Part shown: one piece after another, positions 32,849 to 40,930 of the stretch
How the letters are laid out: each line of letters begins with the position of its first letter
Numbering within the stretch: position 1 is the first letter of the stretch
Source: Phycisphaerales bacterium UBA1910
GTDB taxonomy: Bacteria > Planctomycetota > Phycisphaerae > Phycisphaerales > UBA1924
Assembly (NCBI GenBank): GCA_002337545.1
Contig: DDGE01000018.1
Span: 1 to 50,950 of the forward strand
Length of the DNA stretch: 50,950 nt
Direction of reading: 5' to 3'
Position numbers and translations under genes: made by a program
The notes under the pieces: generated by a model
What the model was told of the DNA's origin: nothing
Database searches by the model: none
The model's input: the letters and a program-made list of their open reading frames with translations, nothing else

Positions 32849-32945
32849 CACGTGGGCAAAGGGCTCGTGATGGATTGGTCTGCGCCTGGTAGCTGAGCAG
32901 CGGGCGGGAATGGCAGGCAGAGCGTAAAACGTTTCAGACGTCTCC

Positions 32946-32982
32946 CCTAAGCGGTGCTTAGGACTTTCTTTCACGGTGAAAG
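32946..32982 (+). promoter_or_regulatory. Double palindrome: terminator-like hairpin plus 15-bp operator-like repeat
   Basis: CCTAAGC-GGT-GCTTAGG (32946-32962) followed by TTTCTTT could end the methyltransferase operon. Five bp later comes the perfect repeat CTTTCAC-G-GTGAAAG (32968-32982). It lies 235 bp before parA and could be its operator or centromere. The repeat GCCATCAAACC follows twice (32986 and 33002). Confidence 0.5.
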
Positions 32983-33216
32983 CCTGCCATCAAACCCGCC
33001 CGCCATCAAACCACCCAGCAGACCAGCGTGACAGCGTGCTGGCAAGCCTGCCTGCCATCTATGGGGCTGTCCGGCTTGCCCGCTGTCGAGTCAGCTCGCT
33101 GACATGCCAGCGAGTCACGGGGTCGGTGTGTCATCGTTGCAACACTGCCAGCGCGTCAGCACGCCAGCACCACGAAGTGCTTGCATGCTGACAGAAAACG
33201 TGCCATTGCTCGGTGC

Positions 33217-33885
33217 GTGATTATCGCCATTGCCAACAACAAGGGGGGCGTCGGAAAGTCAACCCTCGCCGTCCACCTCGCCACCTGGCTCCATCGCCGG
33301 GGGCGATCGGTCATCCTCGCCGATTGCGACACGCAGCAGAGTTCGTCGGAGTGGGTGCGTGAAGTACAGCCGGACCTGCGCACCGAGACGTACCGCGATG
33401 CGGACGCAATCCTCAACGAGTTCCCATCGCTCAAGAACGAAGCAGAGTTCATCATCGCCGACGGACCAGGGAGCAACTCGGAGACCAGCAGGGCCTTGCT
33501 CCTGCTCGCCGACTTCGCCCTCGTCCCGTGCAAGGCTTCCATGCTGGAAGTCCGAGCGCTCGCCAAAGTCACGGAGGTACTCCGGCAGGCTCAGGACATC
33601 AGGGGCGGCATGCCGCCATCGGTCATTGTGCTGAGCATGGTCGGAAAGAACTACCGGCTGACCAAGGACATGAAGGACGCCGCGACGGCACTCTCGCTGC
33701 CCGTCGCATCCACATCGGTCACCTTGAGACAGATCTACGCCGATGCGCCGGGCCAGGGCACCGTCGTGTGGGACATGAAGGCCCGGACTCGTGATGCGGC
33801 CAATGAGCTCGACCGGCTCTTCGCCGAGATCATGCCCGGCACGGCCTGCGAGCCAACCGCAGCAACGAAGGAGATACCAGCATGA
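33217..33885 (+). CDS. parA: ParA-family partition ATPase (type Ib-like)
   Basis: 222 aa from the GTG at 33217 (MIIAIANNKGGVGKST), which directly opens the ATPase; a TTG at 33181 would add 12 residues. Deviant Walker A is KGGVGKST (residues 9-16), Walker A' is SVILADCDTQQSSSEW, and EFIIADGPGSNSETSR is switch II. There is no N-terminal DNA-binding domain, so it belongs with the small ParA proteins (Soj/ParF-like) that pair with a tiny DNA-binding partner. That partner is probably the next gene, overlapping by 4 bp. Segregates the replicated extrachromosomal form of the element. Confidence 0.9.
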   Translation: MIIAIANNKGGVGKSTLAVHLATWLHRRGRSVILADCDTQQSSSEWVREVQPDLRTETYRDADAILNEFPSLKNEAEFIIADGPGSNSETSRALLLLADFALVPCKASMLEVRALAKVTEVLRQAQDIRGGMPPSVIVLSMVGKNYRLTKDMKDAATALSLPVASTSVTLRQIYADAPGQGTVVWDMKARTRDAANELDRLFAEIMPGTACEPTAATKEIPA

Positions 33886-34154
33886 ATGAACGGAGATCAC
33901 TGACCGAGGGCATCGAGCCCAAGCACACACCACCGACCAAGCCCGACTCAATTCAGAAGCAGTTTGTGTATGGCGCGAAGCAGCCCGCCGAGACACCCCG
34001 TGTACTCGTGAGCACACGCATCCGCGGCGATCTCGCGCGGGCGCTCAAACGCGCCTCGCTTCAGCGGCAGCTCGAAGGTGTGAAGCCCAACACACTGCAG
34101 GACATTCTCGAAGAGGCCGTCCAGCCGTGGCTGAAGAAGCACGGCTTCCTGTGA
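33882..34154 (+). CDS. Small partner of ParA, putative centromere-binding protein
   Basis: 90 aa, ATGA overlap with parA. The N-terminal half is flexible and Pro/Thr/Lys rich. The C-terminal half (PRVLVSTRIRGDLARALKRA and NTLQDILEEAVQPWLKKHGF) has a strand followed by two helices, as in ribbon-helix-helix proteins such as ParG/CopG. That fits a type Ib partition pair in which this protein binds DNA and activates ParA. Based on length, position and secondary-structure reading only. Confidence 0.68.
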   Translation: MNERRSLTEGIEPKHTPPTKPDSIQKQFVYGAKQPAETPRVLVSTRIRGDLARALKRASLQRQLEGVKPNTLQDILEEAVQPWLKKHGFL

Positions 34155-35089
34155 CAGACTTCGACGGACCTCCGCCGTCGTCTGGTCTGACCCGGCAACA
34201 GTGGGGACTCCTGATCGCGAGCGATCAGATCAAACTAGAGCAGCCCGATCGTCTGCAGTTCTCGCACAGCGTGCTGTGCCAGGTCGGAATGCCACGCAAA
34301 GCCACGCTTTTGCGCTCATATGAACGCACCAACGGAAACCTGAGTCTTTTGGTCGAGGCCGGCAAGCTGTGGAACGGTTTGTCGTGGACCGAGCAGCCAC
34401 TTCCCTATGGAGCAATTCCCCGTCTCGTCATGGTTCACGTCAGTACCGAAGCGGTCAGGACGCGATCGCGTGTCATCGACATCGGAGAGAGCATGCGGCA
34501 GTACCTGCTGCAGCTTGGCCTGCAGGTCTCGGGAGGCCCGAGGGGCGGGTACACCGCCCTGCGAAGGCAACTCCAGGCCCTTGCGGCATGCCACATGACG
34601 CTGGGCATGACCAATGGCGATCGTGTGTCCACGATCGATGCCAAGCCGATCAAGCGCTTCGATGCCTGGATACTCAACGGGCTCCATGATGGGTCACAGC
34701 GGACGCTGTGGCCGGGAGAGCTCGAGTTGTCGGAGGACTTCTTCGACACTCTCACACGGCACGCCGTGCCGCTCGACTACCGCGCGCTCGCGGCCCTCAA
34801 GCACTCTGCACTTGCACTCGACATCTACACATGGCTCGCGCACCGATTGCAGCGGGTCCGGGACCACCGGGGCACGAAGGTGAGTTGGAGCAATCTCAAG
34901 GAGCAGTTCGGGCAAGACTATGGGAGGTCCAAGGACTTCAAGAAGTCGTTCCGGCACGCGCTGAAGCAGGTGTGCCTCGTCTATCCAGACGCGAACCTTC
35001 GCGATGTGCCAGGCGGACTCCTGCTCAAGCCATCGCATGCACCCGTGCGTCGCACTCAGATCCTCATCGAGAGCGGCAAGGCAGACTGA
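34151..35089 (+). CDS. repA: Plasmid replication initiator RepA (RepA_C/RepA_2-like)
   Basis: 312 aa from the GTG at 34151, which overlaps the stop of the upstream gene (GTGA); the frame is also open from a GTG at 34127. The segment VPLDYRALAALKHSALALDI followed by YTWLAHRLQRVR, and WSNLKEQFGQDYGRSKDFKK, are hallmarks of the RepA C-terminal domain of broad-host-range plasmids. A winged-helix initiator binding iterons is expected. It is the last gene of the parA-repA operon, and candidate iterons with a DnaA box follow directly. It makes the element an integrated plasmid able to replicate once excised. Confidence 0.85.
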   Translation: MTDFDGPPPSSGLTRQQWGLLIASDQIKLEQPDRLQFSHSVLCQVGMPRKATLLRSYERTNGNLSLLVEAGKLWNGLSWTEQPLPYGAIPRLVMVHVSTEAVRTRSRVIDIGESMRQYLLQLGLQVSGGPRGGYTALRRQLQALAACHMTLGMTNGDRVSTIDAKPIKRFDAWILNGLHDGSQRTLWPGELELSEDFFDTLTRHAVPLDYRALAALKHSALALDIYTWLAHRLQRVRDHRGTKVSWSNLKEQFGQDYGRSKDFKKSFRHALKQVCLVYPDANLRDVPGGLLLKPSHAPVRRTQILIESGKAD

Positions 35090-35127
35090 ATCGGATTACC
35101 TGTGAACAACCCTGTGAATCCAGTGAC

Positions 35128-35203
35128 TTATCCACGATGAATCGCCCTTCCTGCGTGCGCTGAATCGCCCTCCGTATGACGCCGTTGATGCGCTGAATCG
35201 CCC
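35128..35203 (+). other. Candidate origin of vegetative replication: DnaA box and three iteron-like repeats
   Basis: TTATCCACG at 35128-35136 differs from the DnaA box TTATCCACA at one base. Next to it TGAATCGCCC is repeated exactly three times in the same direction, at 35138, 35161 and 35194, and an A/T-richer stretch (CTTATACCTAGATCTTCTAC) follows at about 35222. Location directly behind repA is classical for iteron plasmids. The remaining gap up to about 35900 contains no gene I can support. Confidence 0.6.
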
Positions 35204-35929
35204 CCCCGTAAAACCGAGAGTCTTATACCTAGATCTTCTACCTGTTGTTGTTCGACGATATTCGGTGGATGAAATCCCGTGCAAGCCGGTGTGTGAGCTG
35301 CATCGTGTTGCTCATCCGATTACCTGTCAGACAAGGGGCGACCCCACAGGACTACTGCACAGGTCTTCGATCGAGGTGGGGCTGGTGCCACGCGTAGCGT
35401 GGGCATTCAGGACGAGGACTCGGGCCGAATGACCGTTTGAGCAAGCCGCACCGATCATCTCCGCATCGACGCCTTCAGAGGTCTGCAGTCGTCTGTCGAG
35501 AGTTGACCGTGACCACACTCTGGAAGAGTTGAACATCGGATACTTCACCAACTCTGTGGGCACTCGTCGGGCTGTTCGGAAAGACCAGGCCGCGGTGAGC
35601 AGCCTGTCTCGATACGGACTGGCCCACGGACAAAACCTTCGGGCGGAGCGGGACTCGATCCTGACTCGCTCACATGACAGCTTCTTCTGTTTCCAGGAGG
35701 ACACCCGGGCACCGCGAGAGATGAGTGACGAGTCAACGAGTGTCACATGGTGGGCATCACGAGAGCTGACAGCTCACTTGTCGAGTCACTGTGTCGGTAT
35801 CTGAATCGTCTGGTCGGCTCACAACGCACTCGGCTTTCTAAAGCTCCGCTCCCGCCGTCACCGCGCCAGAGGGCGCTTTCGGTCTCCGGGCCTCGCACAC
35901 CTCGCGCCAGACCCGCCCCGTCCATCGCC

Positions 35930-36102
35930 GGGGACGCCCGCACCTTGAGGGCCGCGGGTTCGATCTGTCATTCGTTTGTGCCTGCTTCGCAGGACCCTTC
36001 AACCTCCTGCCGGCTTCGCTCCGCTCGCTCCGTTGCACCCGCGAGTGGCCCCGTTCCTTGTGAAGGGGCCGCACGTCGCGGGACCCGCAAAGGAGCAAAG
36101 AC
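35930..36102 (+). promoter_or_regulatory. Structured leader of the ArdC gene
   Basis: GC-rich stretch with the hairpin GGCCCC-GTTCCTTGTGAA-GGGGCC (about 36050-36073) ending about 20 nt before AAAGGAG. It resembles, in position and kind, the leaders of the genes at 27396 and 31216. Confidence 0.4.
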
Positions 36103-36930
36103 ATGAAAGCCGAAGAAGCAAAGAAGATCGCCGACCAGGCACTCCAGGATCTCACCGACGCGCTCAAGGACGGAAAGAGTGAGCGAATCACGCAGTACCT
36201 CGCGATGCTCGCCAGGTTCCACAGGTACAGCTTCGGGAACGTCCTACTCATCCTCTCACAGAATCCCGACGCGACTCACGTCGCGGGGTTCGGCACCTGG
36301 AAACAGATGGGCCGCTTCGTCAAGAAGGGCGAGAAGGGGATTGTGATCATCGCCCCGATGAGCATCCGCCCGAAGAACGACAAGCCCGAGGGCGAGGAGC
36401 AGTCCGACCGAGACAAGCCCATCCTCCGATTCCGCGGCGTGCATGTCTTCGATGTATCCCAGACCGACGGAGAGCCGCTCCCCGAACCATCGCGAGTCAG
36501 CGGAGATCCTCAGCATCACCTCAACAGAATCAAGGAGCAGGTCGCAGAACGCGGTATTACGCTCGACTACGACGACATGCCGCTCGGAGCCGACGGCGTC
36601 TCACGCGGGGGACGGATCAGCATCCGGGCTGACCTTGAACCGGCCAACGAATTCTCAGTCATCGTCCATGAACTCGCGCACGAGCTGCTGCATCGTGGCG
36701 ACCAGCGACCCGCCAGCAAGACCGTGCGGGAGACCGAGGCCGAAGCCGTCGCCTTTGTCGTCTGCCACGCTATCGGGCTGGAGACAGGCTCGGCCGCGAG
36801 CGACTACATTCAGCTCTACGACGGCAAGGCCGAGACGCTCGCCGAATCTCTGGATCGAATCCAGCACGTCGCAGCAGACATAATTAAGGCTCTTCACACT
36901 TTGAAGAATATCGTCCCAGAACACCGGTAG
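36103..36930 (+). CDS. ArdC-like antirestriction protein with zinc metallopeptidase motif
   Basis: 275 aa, ATG with AAAGGAGC upstream. Residues about 1-125 are the ArdC-type single-stranded-DNA-binding domain (YLAMLARFHRYSFGNVLLIL, ATHVAGFGTWKQMGRFVKKG, EKGIVIIAPM, read in parts). The C-terminal half is a gluzincin/ImmA-IrrE-like domain with HELAHELLH at about residue 188 and the downstream Glu in ETEAEAVAFVVCHAIGL. ArdC proteins protect the transferred single strand and counter host restriction just after conjugation, which fits this mobilizable element and its orphan methyltransferase. It is a single gene with its own structured leader. Confidence 0.9.
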   Translation: MKAEEAKKIADQALQDLTDALKDGKSERITQYLAMLARFHRYSFGNVLLILSQNPDATHVAGFGTWKQMGRFVKKGEKGIVIIAPMSIRPKNDKPEGEEQSDRDKPILRFRGVHVFDVSQTDGEPLPEPSRVSGDPQHHLNRIKEQVAERGITLDYDDMPLGADGVSRGGRISIRADLEPANEFSVIVHELAHELLHRGDQRPASKTVRETEAEAVAFVVCHAIGLETGSAASDYIQLYDGKAETLAESLDRIQHVAADIIKALHTLKNIVPEHR

Positions 36931-36960
36931 TGCATCGAGATCAGAGGCTACTCCGGGCAT

Positions 36961-36993
36961 CTCGTAGGCCCTGGGCATCTGCAGGGCTACGAG
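36961..36993. repeat. Strong isolated inverted repeat
   Basis: CTCGTAG pairs with CTACGAG and CCCTG with CAGGG around an 8-nt loop, with one bulged G (12 bp paired). It lies 30 bp after ardC and 100 bp from the convergent small membrane-protein gene. With no T-run on either side it may be a bidirectional terminator, a protein site or a folding signal. Confidence 0.55.
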
Positions 36994-37093
36994 CGAACTC
37001 GCCGAGAACGGGCCAGGAATGGAGGAGTACAGCCTCGAACACTAATCCGCAATCGCTTGTTCGCAAACCACTGCGTGTCGCTTAGACGCTGGT

Positions 37094-37372
37094 TCAGTGA
37101 TGCTTGTGCCACGATACCCATTCGAGAATGGTGAATAACCCGGCTCCACCATCCAGCAGAAGCAAGTACATGTTTAGGTGGACGTGCCCGTGGATGCGGA
37201 CCGACTGAAGGATCCCTGATACGGTGATTATGCATAGCACGCCCGAGGCAACGGTCAGTCCAATCGCGAGCCGCAGGTTCGCCTTTGGCGGCGCAGGCGT
37301 CGACCTACGCCTGTACGATCGCCGTTGCGACGCTCGTCGACGATTCCGGTTGTTCCCTTTTGCGCGTGACAT
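37094..37372 (-). CDS. Small two-helix membrane protein of the metal-efflux operon
   Basis: 92 aa from the ATG at 37372; a TTG at 37393 overlapping the PII stop would add 7 residues. A very basic N-terminus (NNRNRRRASQRRSYRRRS) is followed by two membrane helices (LAIGLTVASGVLCIITVSGI and MYLLLLDGGAGLFTILEW) and a His-rich end (SWHKHH). The His tail hints at metal binding. It is the last gene of the minus-strand czc operon. No family is known to me. Confidence 0.65.
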   Translation of the reverse strand: MSRAKGNNRNRRRASQRRSYRRRSTPAPPKANLRLAIGLTVASGVLCIITVSGILQSVRIHGHVHLNMYLLLLDGGAGLFTILEWVSWHKHH

Positions 37373-37389
37373 CAGAGCAACGCTCTCAT

Positions 37390-37725
37390 TCAAACCATCG
37401 CATCCATGCCCGACTCGCCTGTGCGAATACGCATCACGGAAATCACATCATGAACAGCGATCTTTCCGTCACCTGGCCGGCCGGTCGCTGCTTGATCTTG
37501 AATGATCTGTACAACATCTGCGACTTGGCCCTCTTCAACGAGGCATTCGAGCTTGACCATTGCCACTGTTCCATAGCCGCTCGGCTGTGACGAATCGCGA
37601 CCCGCAACCCTTCCGAAACCACGTACTTCCGACACTGTGACGCCCGGAAAGTCAGGATGTTCGTGCAGGGCTTGAAGCACCGCATTGAGCATGTTGGGCC
37701 GAATAAAGGCTTTGATCTCTTGCAT
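37390..37725 (-). CDS. PII-like signalling protein linked to CzcA
   Basis: 111 aa, ATG with GGGAGAT upstream, 18 bp after czcA. It starts MQEIKAFIRPNMLNAVLQAL and has the ferredoxin-like layout of GlnB/GlnK proteins, with VQIIQDQAATGRPGDGKIAV as the B-loop. The T-loop region (GFGRVAGRDSSQPSGYG) lacks the uridylylation Tyr of GlnB. Such PII-like proteins are often encoded beside heavy-metal RND pumps and are thought to sense metal or nucleotide and tune the pump, not nitrogen. Here that role is inferred from the neighbourhood. Confidence 0.87.
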   Translation of the reverse strand: MQEIKAFIRPNMLNAVLQALHEHPDFPGVTVSEVRGFGRVAGRDSSQPSGYGTVAMVKLECLVEEGQVADVVQIIQDQAATGRPGDGKIAVHDVISVMRIRTGESGMDAMV

Positions 37726-37743
37726 CGGTGTATCTCCCTTCGG

Positions 37744-40700
37744 TTAGATGACTACTTCCTGTTTCCGCCCACCGAACCAGAGGTAGAGTGTCGGAAGCAC
37801 GAACAAAGTGAGCACGGTCGAACTGATGAGCCCGCCGATGACAACGGTTGCCAGGGGGCGCTGAACTTCGGCTCCCATCCCCGTGTTCAAAGCCATCGGC
37901 ACAAAGCCGAGACTGGCTACCAACGCGGTCATCAGGACCGGGCGGAGACGGGAGAGACTGCCCTCGACGACGGCATCTCGCATCGTCTTGCCTTTGTCGC
38001 GAAGTTGGTTGATGAACGTGATCATCACCACGCCATTGAGCACTGCGACGCCTGAGAGAGCGATAAAGCCCACACCCGCACTGATGCTGAACGGCATGCC
38101 CCGTAGCCAGAGGGCGATGATGCCTCCTGTTAGTGCAAGCGGAACACCGGTGTACACCAGGATTGCGTGCCGTGCGTTGCCGAAGGCGGTGAACAGCATG
38201 ATGAAGATGAGCGACAACGCGAGAGGAACGACGATCAACAGTCGTTGTCTCGCGCGGGCGAGGTTCTCAAACTGCCCGCCCCAGGTGATGTAGTAGCCGT
38301 CCGGAAGAGTGACTTCCGTGTCAAGCCGCTCCTGTGCCTCCGCGACGAAGGAACCCATATCTCGCCCGCGGATATTCGCTTGCACGACCAGTCGTCGCTT
38401 CGCGTTCTCTCGGCTGATCTGGTTCGGCCCTTCAGCGACATCGACTTGGGCGACGGCTTCGAGCGGGATGTATCGGATCTCCGCACCCAGCCCAGGCATG
38501 CTCTCATCTGCAGAGGCAAGCTGGACGCCTTCACCATCAGGCAATGGAATTGGGAGATTCCTCACAAAATCGACCTCGCCTCGTAAGTTTTCAGGCAGTC
38601 GAACAACAATCGGAAAGCGTCGGTCGCCGTCATACAAGGTTCCTGCTTCCTCGCCACCGAAAGCAATTGATACGACCTCTTGAACATCACTGACATTGAG
38701 ACCGTAACGAGAAATCTTCTCTCGATCGATGTCGATGGTGAGCACGCTGAGTCCGGAGACCTGCTCGACCTTGACATCGGACGCGCCGGGAATCGTCTGC
38801 ATCACCGCGGCGATCTCGTTGCCCGACTGCAGCAACAAGTCGAGATCATCCCCGAAGATCTTTACCGCCAGGTCACTTCGCACGCCACTGATCAGCTCGT
38901 TGAAGCGCAGTTCGATGGGCTGCGAAATCTCGTAGTTCTGACCAGGGATCGAGCCAAGGAACTCCTCGATCTCCTCGGCTAGTTCCTCCTGTGTGGATGC
39001 TCGTGTCCACTCCTCACGCGGATTCAGCATGAGGTAGGTATCACTGACATTCGGCCCCATCGGGTCGGTGGCGACCTCGGCGGTCCCCGTCCGGGCGAAG
39101 ATGCTGGCGATCTCATCGGGGAACTCGTCGCGGAGCGATCGTTCGAAGTCTTTCTGCATCTCAACACTCGTCGTGATTCCGATGCTGGGGATCCGAGCTG
39201 GCTGCACGGCGAGAGCGCCCTCACCAAGCTTGGGTACGAACTCGCTGCCAAGTCTGCTGGCAACCAGGCCCGAAACTAAAAGCAGAAGAACGGCGAAGCC
39301 CACGGTGAGCCATCGAAGCCTGAGCGCAGCATTTAGTGACGGGCGATATACCGTCTTGGTCCATCGGATGAGGAAGCTCTCCTTCTCGGAGAACTTGCCC
39401 CGAAGGAGGAGAGCGCAGGCTGCGGGGATGAAGGTAAACGTCAGGATCAGGGCACCGGCGAGCGCGAGCAGCACCACGCCAGCCATCGGGCGGAACATCT
39501 TGCCCTCGATTCCAGTGAGCGTAAGAACCGGGAGGTACACGATCATGATGATGAGTATGCCGAAGAGCGTTGGTTTGGCGACCTGCTTTCCAGCCTCGCC
39601 GATGATCGACAGCCGTTCGTCGTTGGTGAGCCGCCGCTTCTTGTGCTCTTGCTCCTCCGAGGCGCGCCTCACGATGTTCTCGACAAAGACCACGGCACCA
39701 TCCACGATGATTCCGAAGTCGATCGCACCGAGGCTGAGCAGGTTCGCGCTGACTTTGTTCTCCACCATGCCGGTGATCGCGAACAGCATCGACAGCGGAA
39801 TAGCACAAGCTACGATGACTGCTGCGCGCAGATTGCCGAGCAGGAGAAGTAGAATTACGATGACGAGAACGGCGCCCTCGAAGAGGTTCTTCTCAATCGT
39901 GTGAAGAGTGGCGTCGACAAGGTAGGTCCGGTTATAGAGCGTTTTTACCGTGACGTTCTCGGGCAGCGTCTTCTGGATCTGCTCCATCCGTGAATGAACA
40001 TCCTCAGAGACTGTCCGGCTATTGGCCCCAAGCAACATCATGGCTGTGCCGATGACAACCTCTTGGCCGTCGTGTGTGGCTGCACCCGTGCGTAGCTCGT
40101 CACCAACGCCAACATCCGCCACATCGCGGATATGAACCGGAACTCCGTCATCGCTCTTGATAATAATGTTTCGGATGTCTTCCACGTCTCGGATCAGACC
40201 TGTGGCTCGGACCAGATACGCCTCTCCGGCGTGCTCGATGTAGCCACCGCCTGCGTTTGCGTTGTTCTCCGCAATGGCCTGCATGATGTCACGGAAGGAC
40301 AAGCCAAAGGCCATAAGCTTTGCCGGGTCGGGAGTCACATGAAACTGTTCTTCGTACGCGCCGATGCTGTTGACCTCGGTGACGCCGGGCACAGTGCGGA
40401 GCTGCGGGCGGATGACCCAGTCCTGGACTGTTCGCAGATCCTGGGGCGAGTATTCACTCCCGTCCGGTTTCAGTCCGGTGGCCTCGACCGACCACATGTA
40501 GATCTCGCCCAGACCGGTCGAGATTGGTCCCATCTGTGGTTCGGCCAGTCCGGGCGGGAGCGACCCGCGTGCTTCGGTCAGGCGTTCGCCGACGAGCTGC
40601 CTCGCCCAGAAAATGTCTGTGCCTTCCTCGAAAACCACCGTGACCTGCGACAGCCCGTAGCGAGAAATGGAGCGGACGTAATCGATATTCGGTAGACCGC

Positions 40701-40920
40701 CCATCGACCATTCGATCGGGAAAGTGACCTGCTGCTCGATCTCAACCGGAGACAACGCCGGAACATTGGTGTTAATTTGCACTTGGACATTCGTGATGTC
40801 CGGAACGGCGTCGATGGGTAGGCGTGTAAAGCTATACACACCGACGCCAACAAGAGCGAGTGTCGCAAGCAGGACTAGCGTCCGCTGGCGAATTGAAAAA
40901 TCGATAACTCTGCCAAGCAT
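37744..40920 (-). CDS. czcA: Heavy-metal efflux RND pump, CzcA type
   Basis: 1058 aa, start at 40920 (MLGRVIDFSIRQRTLVLLAT) after AAGGAGCTACAC; a start at 40962 would run into czcB. Inner-membrane proton antiporter that drives metal ions from periplasm to outside through CzcB and CzcC. TM4 reads AIDFGIIVDGAVVFVENIVR, the DFGxIVDGA signature of divalent-cation (Zn/Co/Cd) pumps, unlike the CusA copper/silver motif. N-terminal RLPIDAVPDITNVQVQINTN and the late GMPFSISAGVGFIALSGVAV are typical. Full length and no damage seen. Operon order is secreted Cys protein, czcC, czcB, czcA, PII-like, small membrane protein. Confidence 0.95.
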   Translation of the reverse strand: MLGRVIDFSIRQRTLVLLATLALVGVGVYSFTRLPIDAVPDITNVQVQINTNVPALSPVEIEQQVTFPIEWSMGGLPNIDYVRSISRYGLSQVTVVFEEGTDIFWARQLVGERLTEARGSLPPGLAEPQMGPISTGLGEIYMWSVEATGLKPDGSEYSPQDLRTVQDWVIRPQLRTVPGVTEVNSIGAYEEQFHVTPDPAKLMAFGLSFRDIMQAIAENNANAGGGYIEHAGEAYLVRATGLIRDVEDIRNIIIKSDDGVPVHIRDVADVGVGDELRTGAATHDGQEVVIGTAMMLLGANSRTVSEDVHSRMEQIQKTLPENVTVKTLYNRTYLVDATLHTIEKNLFEGAVLVIVILLLLLGNLRAAVIVACAIPLSMLFAITGMVENKVSANLLSLGAIDFGIIVDGAVVFVENIVRRASEEQEHKKRRLTNDERLSIIGEAGKQVAKPTLFGILIIMIVYLPVLTLTGIEGKMFRPMAGVVLLALAGALILTFTFIPAACALLLRGKFSEKESFLIRWTKTVYRPSLNAALRLRWLTVGFAVLLLLVSGLVASRLGSEFVPKLGEGALAVQPARIPSIGITTSVEMQKDFERSLRDEFPDEIASIFARTGTAEVATDPMGPNVSDTYLMLNPREEWTRASTQEELAEEIEEFLGSIPGQNYEISQPIELRFNELISGVRSDLAVKIFGDDLDLLLQSGNEIAAVMQTIPGASDVKVEQVSGLSVLTIDIDREKISRYGLNVSDVQEVVSIAFGGEEAGTLYDGDRRFPIVVRLPENLRGEVDFVRNLPIPLPDGEGVQLASADESMPGLGAEIRYIPLEAVAQVDVAEGPNQISRENAKRRLVVQANIRGRDMGSFVAEAQERLDTEVTLPDGYYITWGGQFENLARARQRLLIVVPLALSLIFIMLFTAFGNARHAILVYTGVPLALTGGIIALWLRGMPFSISAGVGFIALSGVAVLNGVVMITFINQLRDKGKTMRDAVVEGSLSRLRPVLMTALVASLGFVPMALNTGMGAEVQRPLATVVIGGLISSTVLTLFVLPTLYLWFGGRKQEVVI

Positions 40921-40930
40921 GTGTAGCTCC

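Noticed and set aside
35327..35804. Open frames on both strands (139 aa minus, 91 aa plus) behind the candidate oriV.
   Set aside because: Composition is unlike a protein, no ribosome site, and they overlap each other; the region is better read as non-coding.
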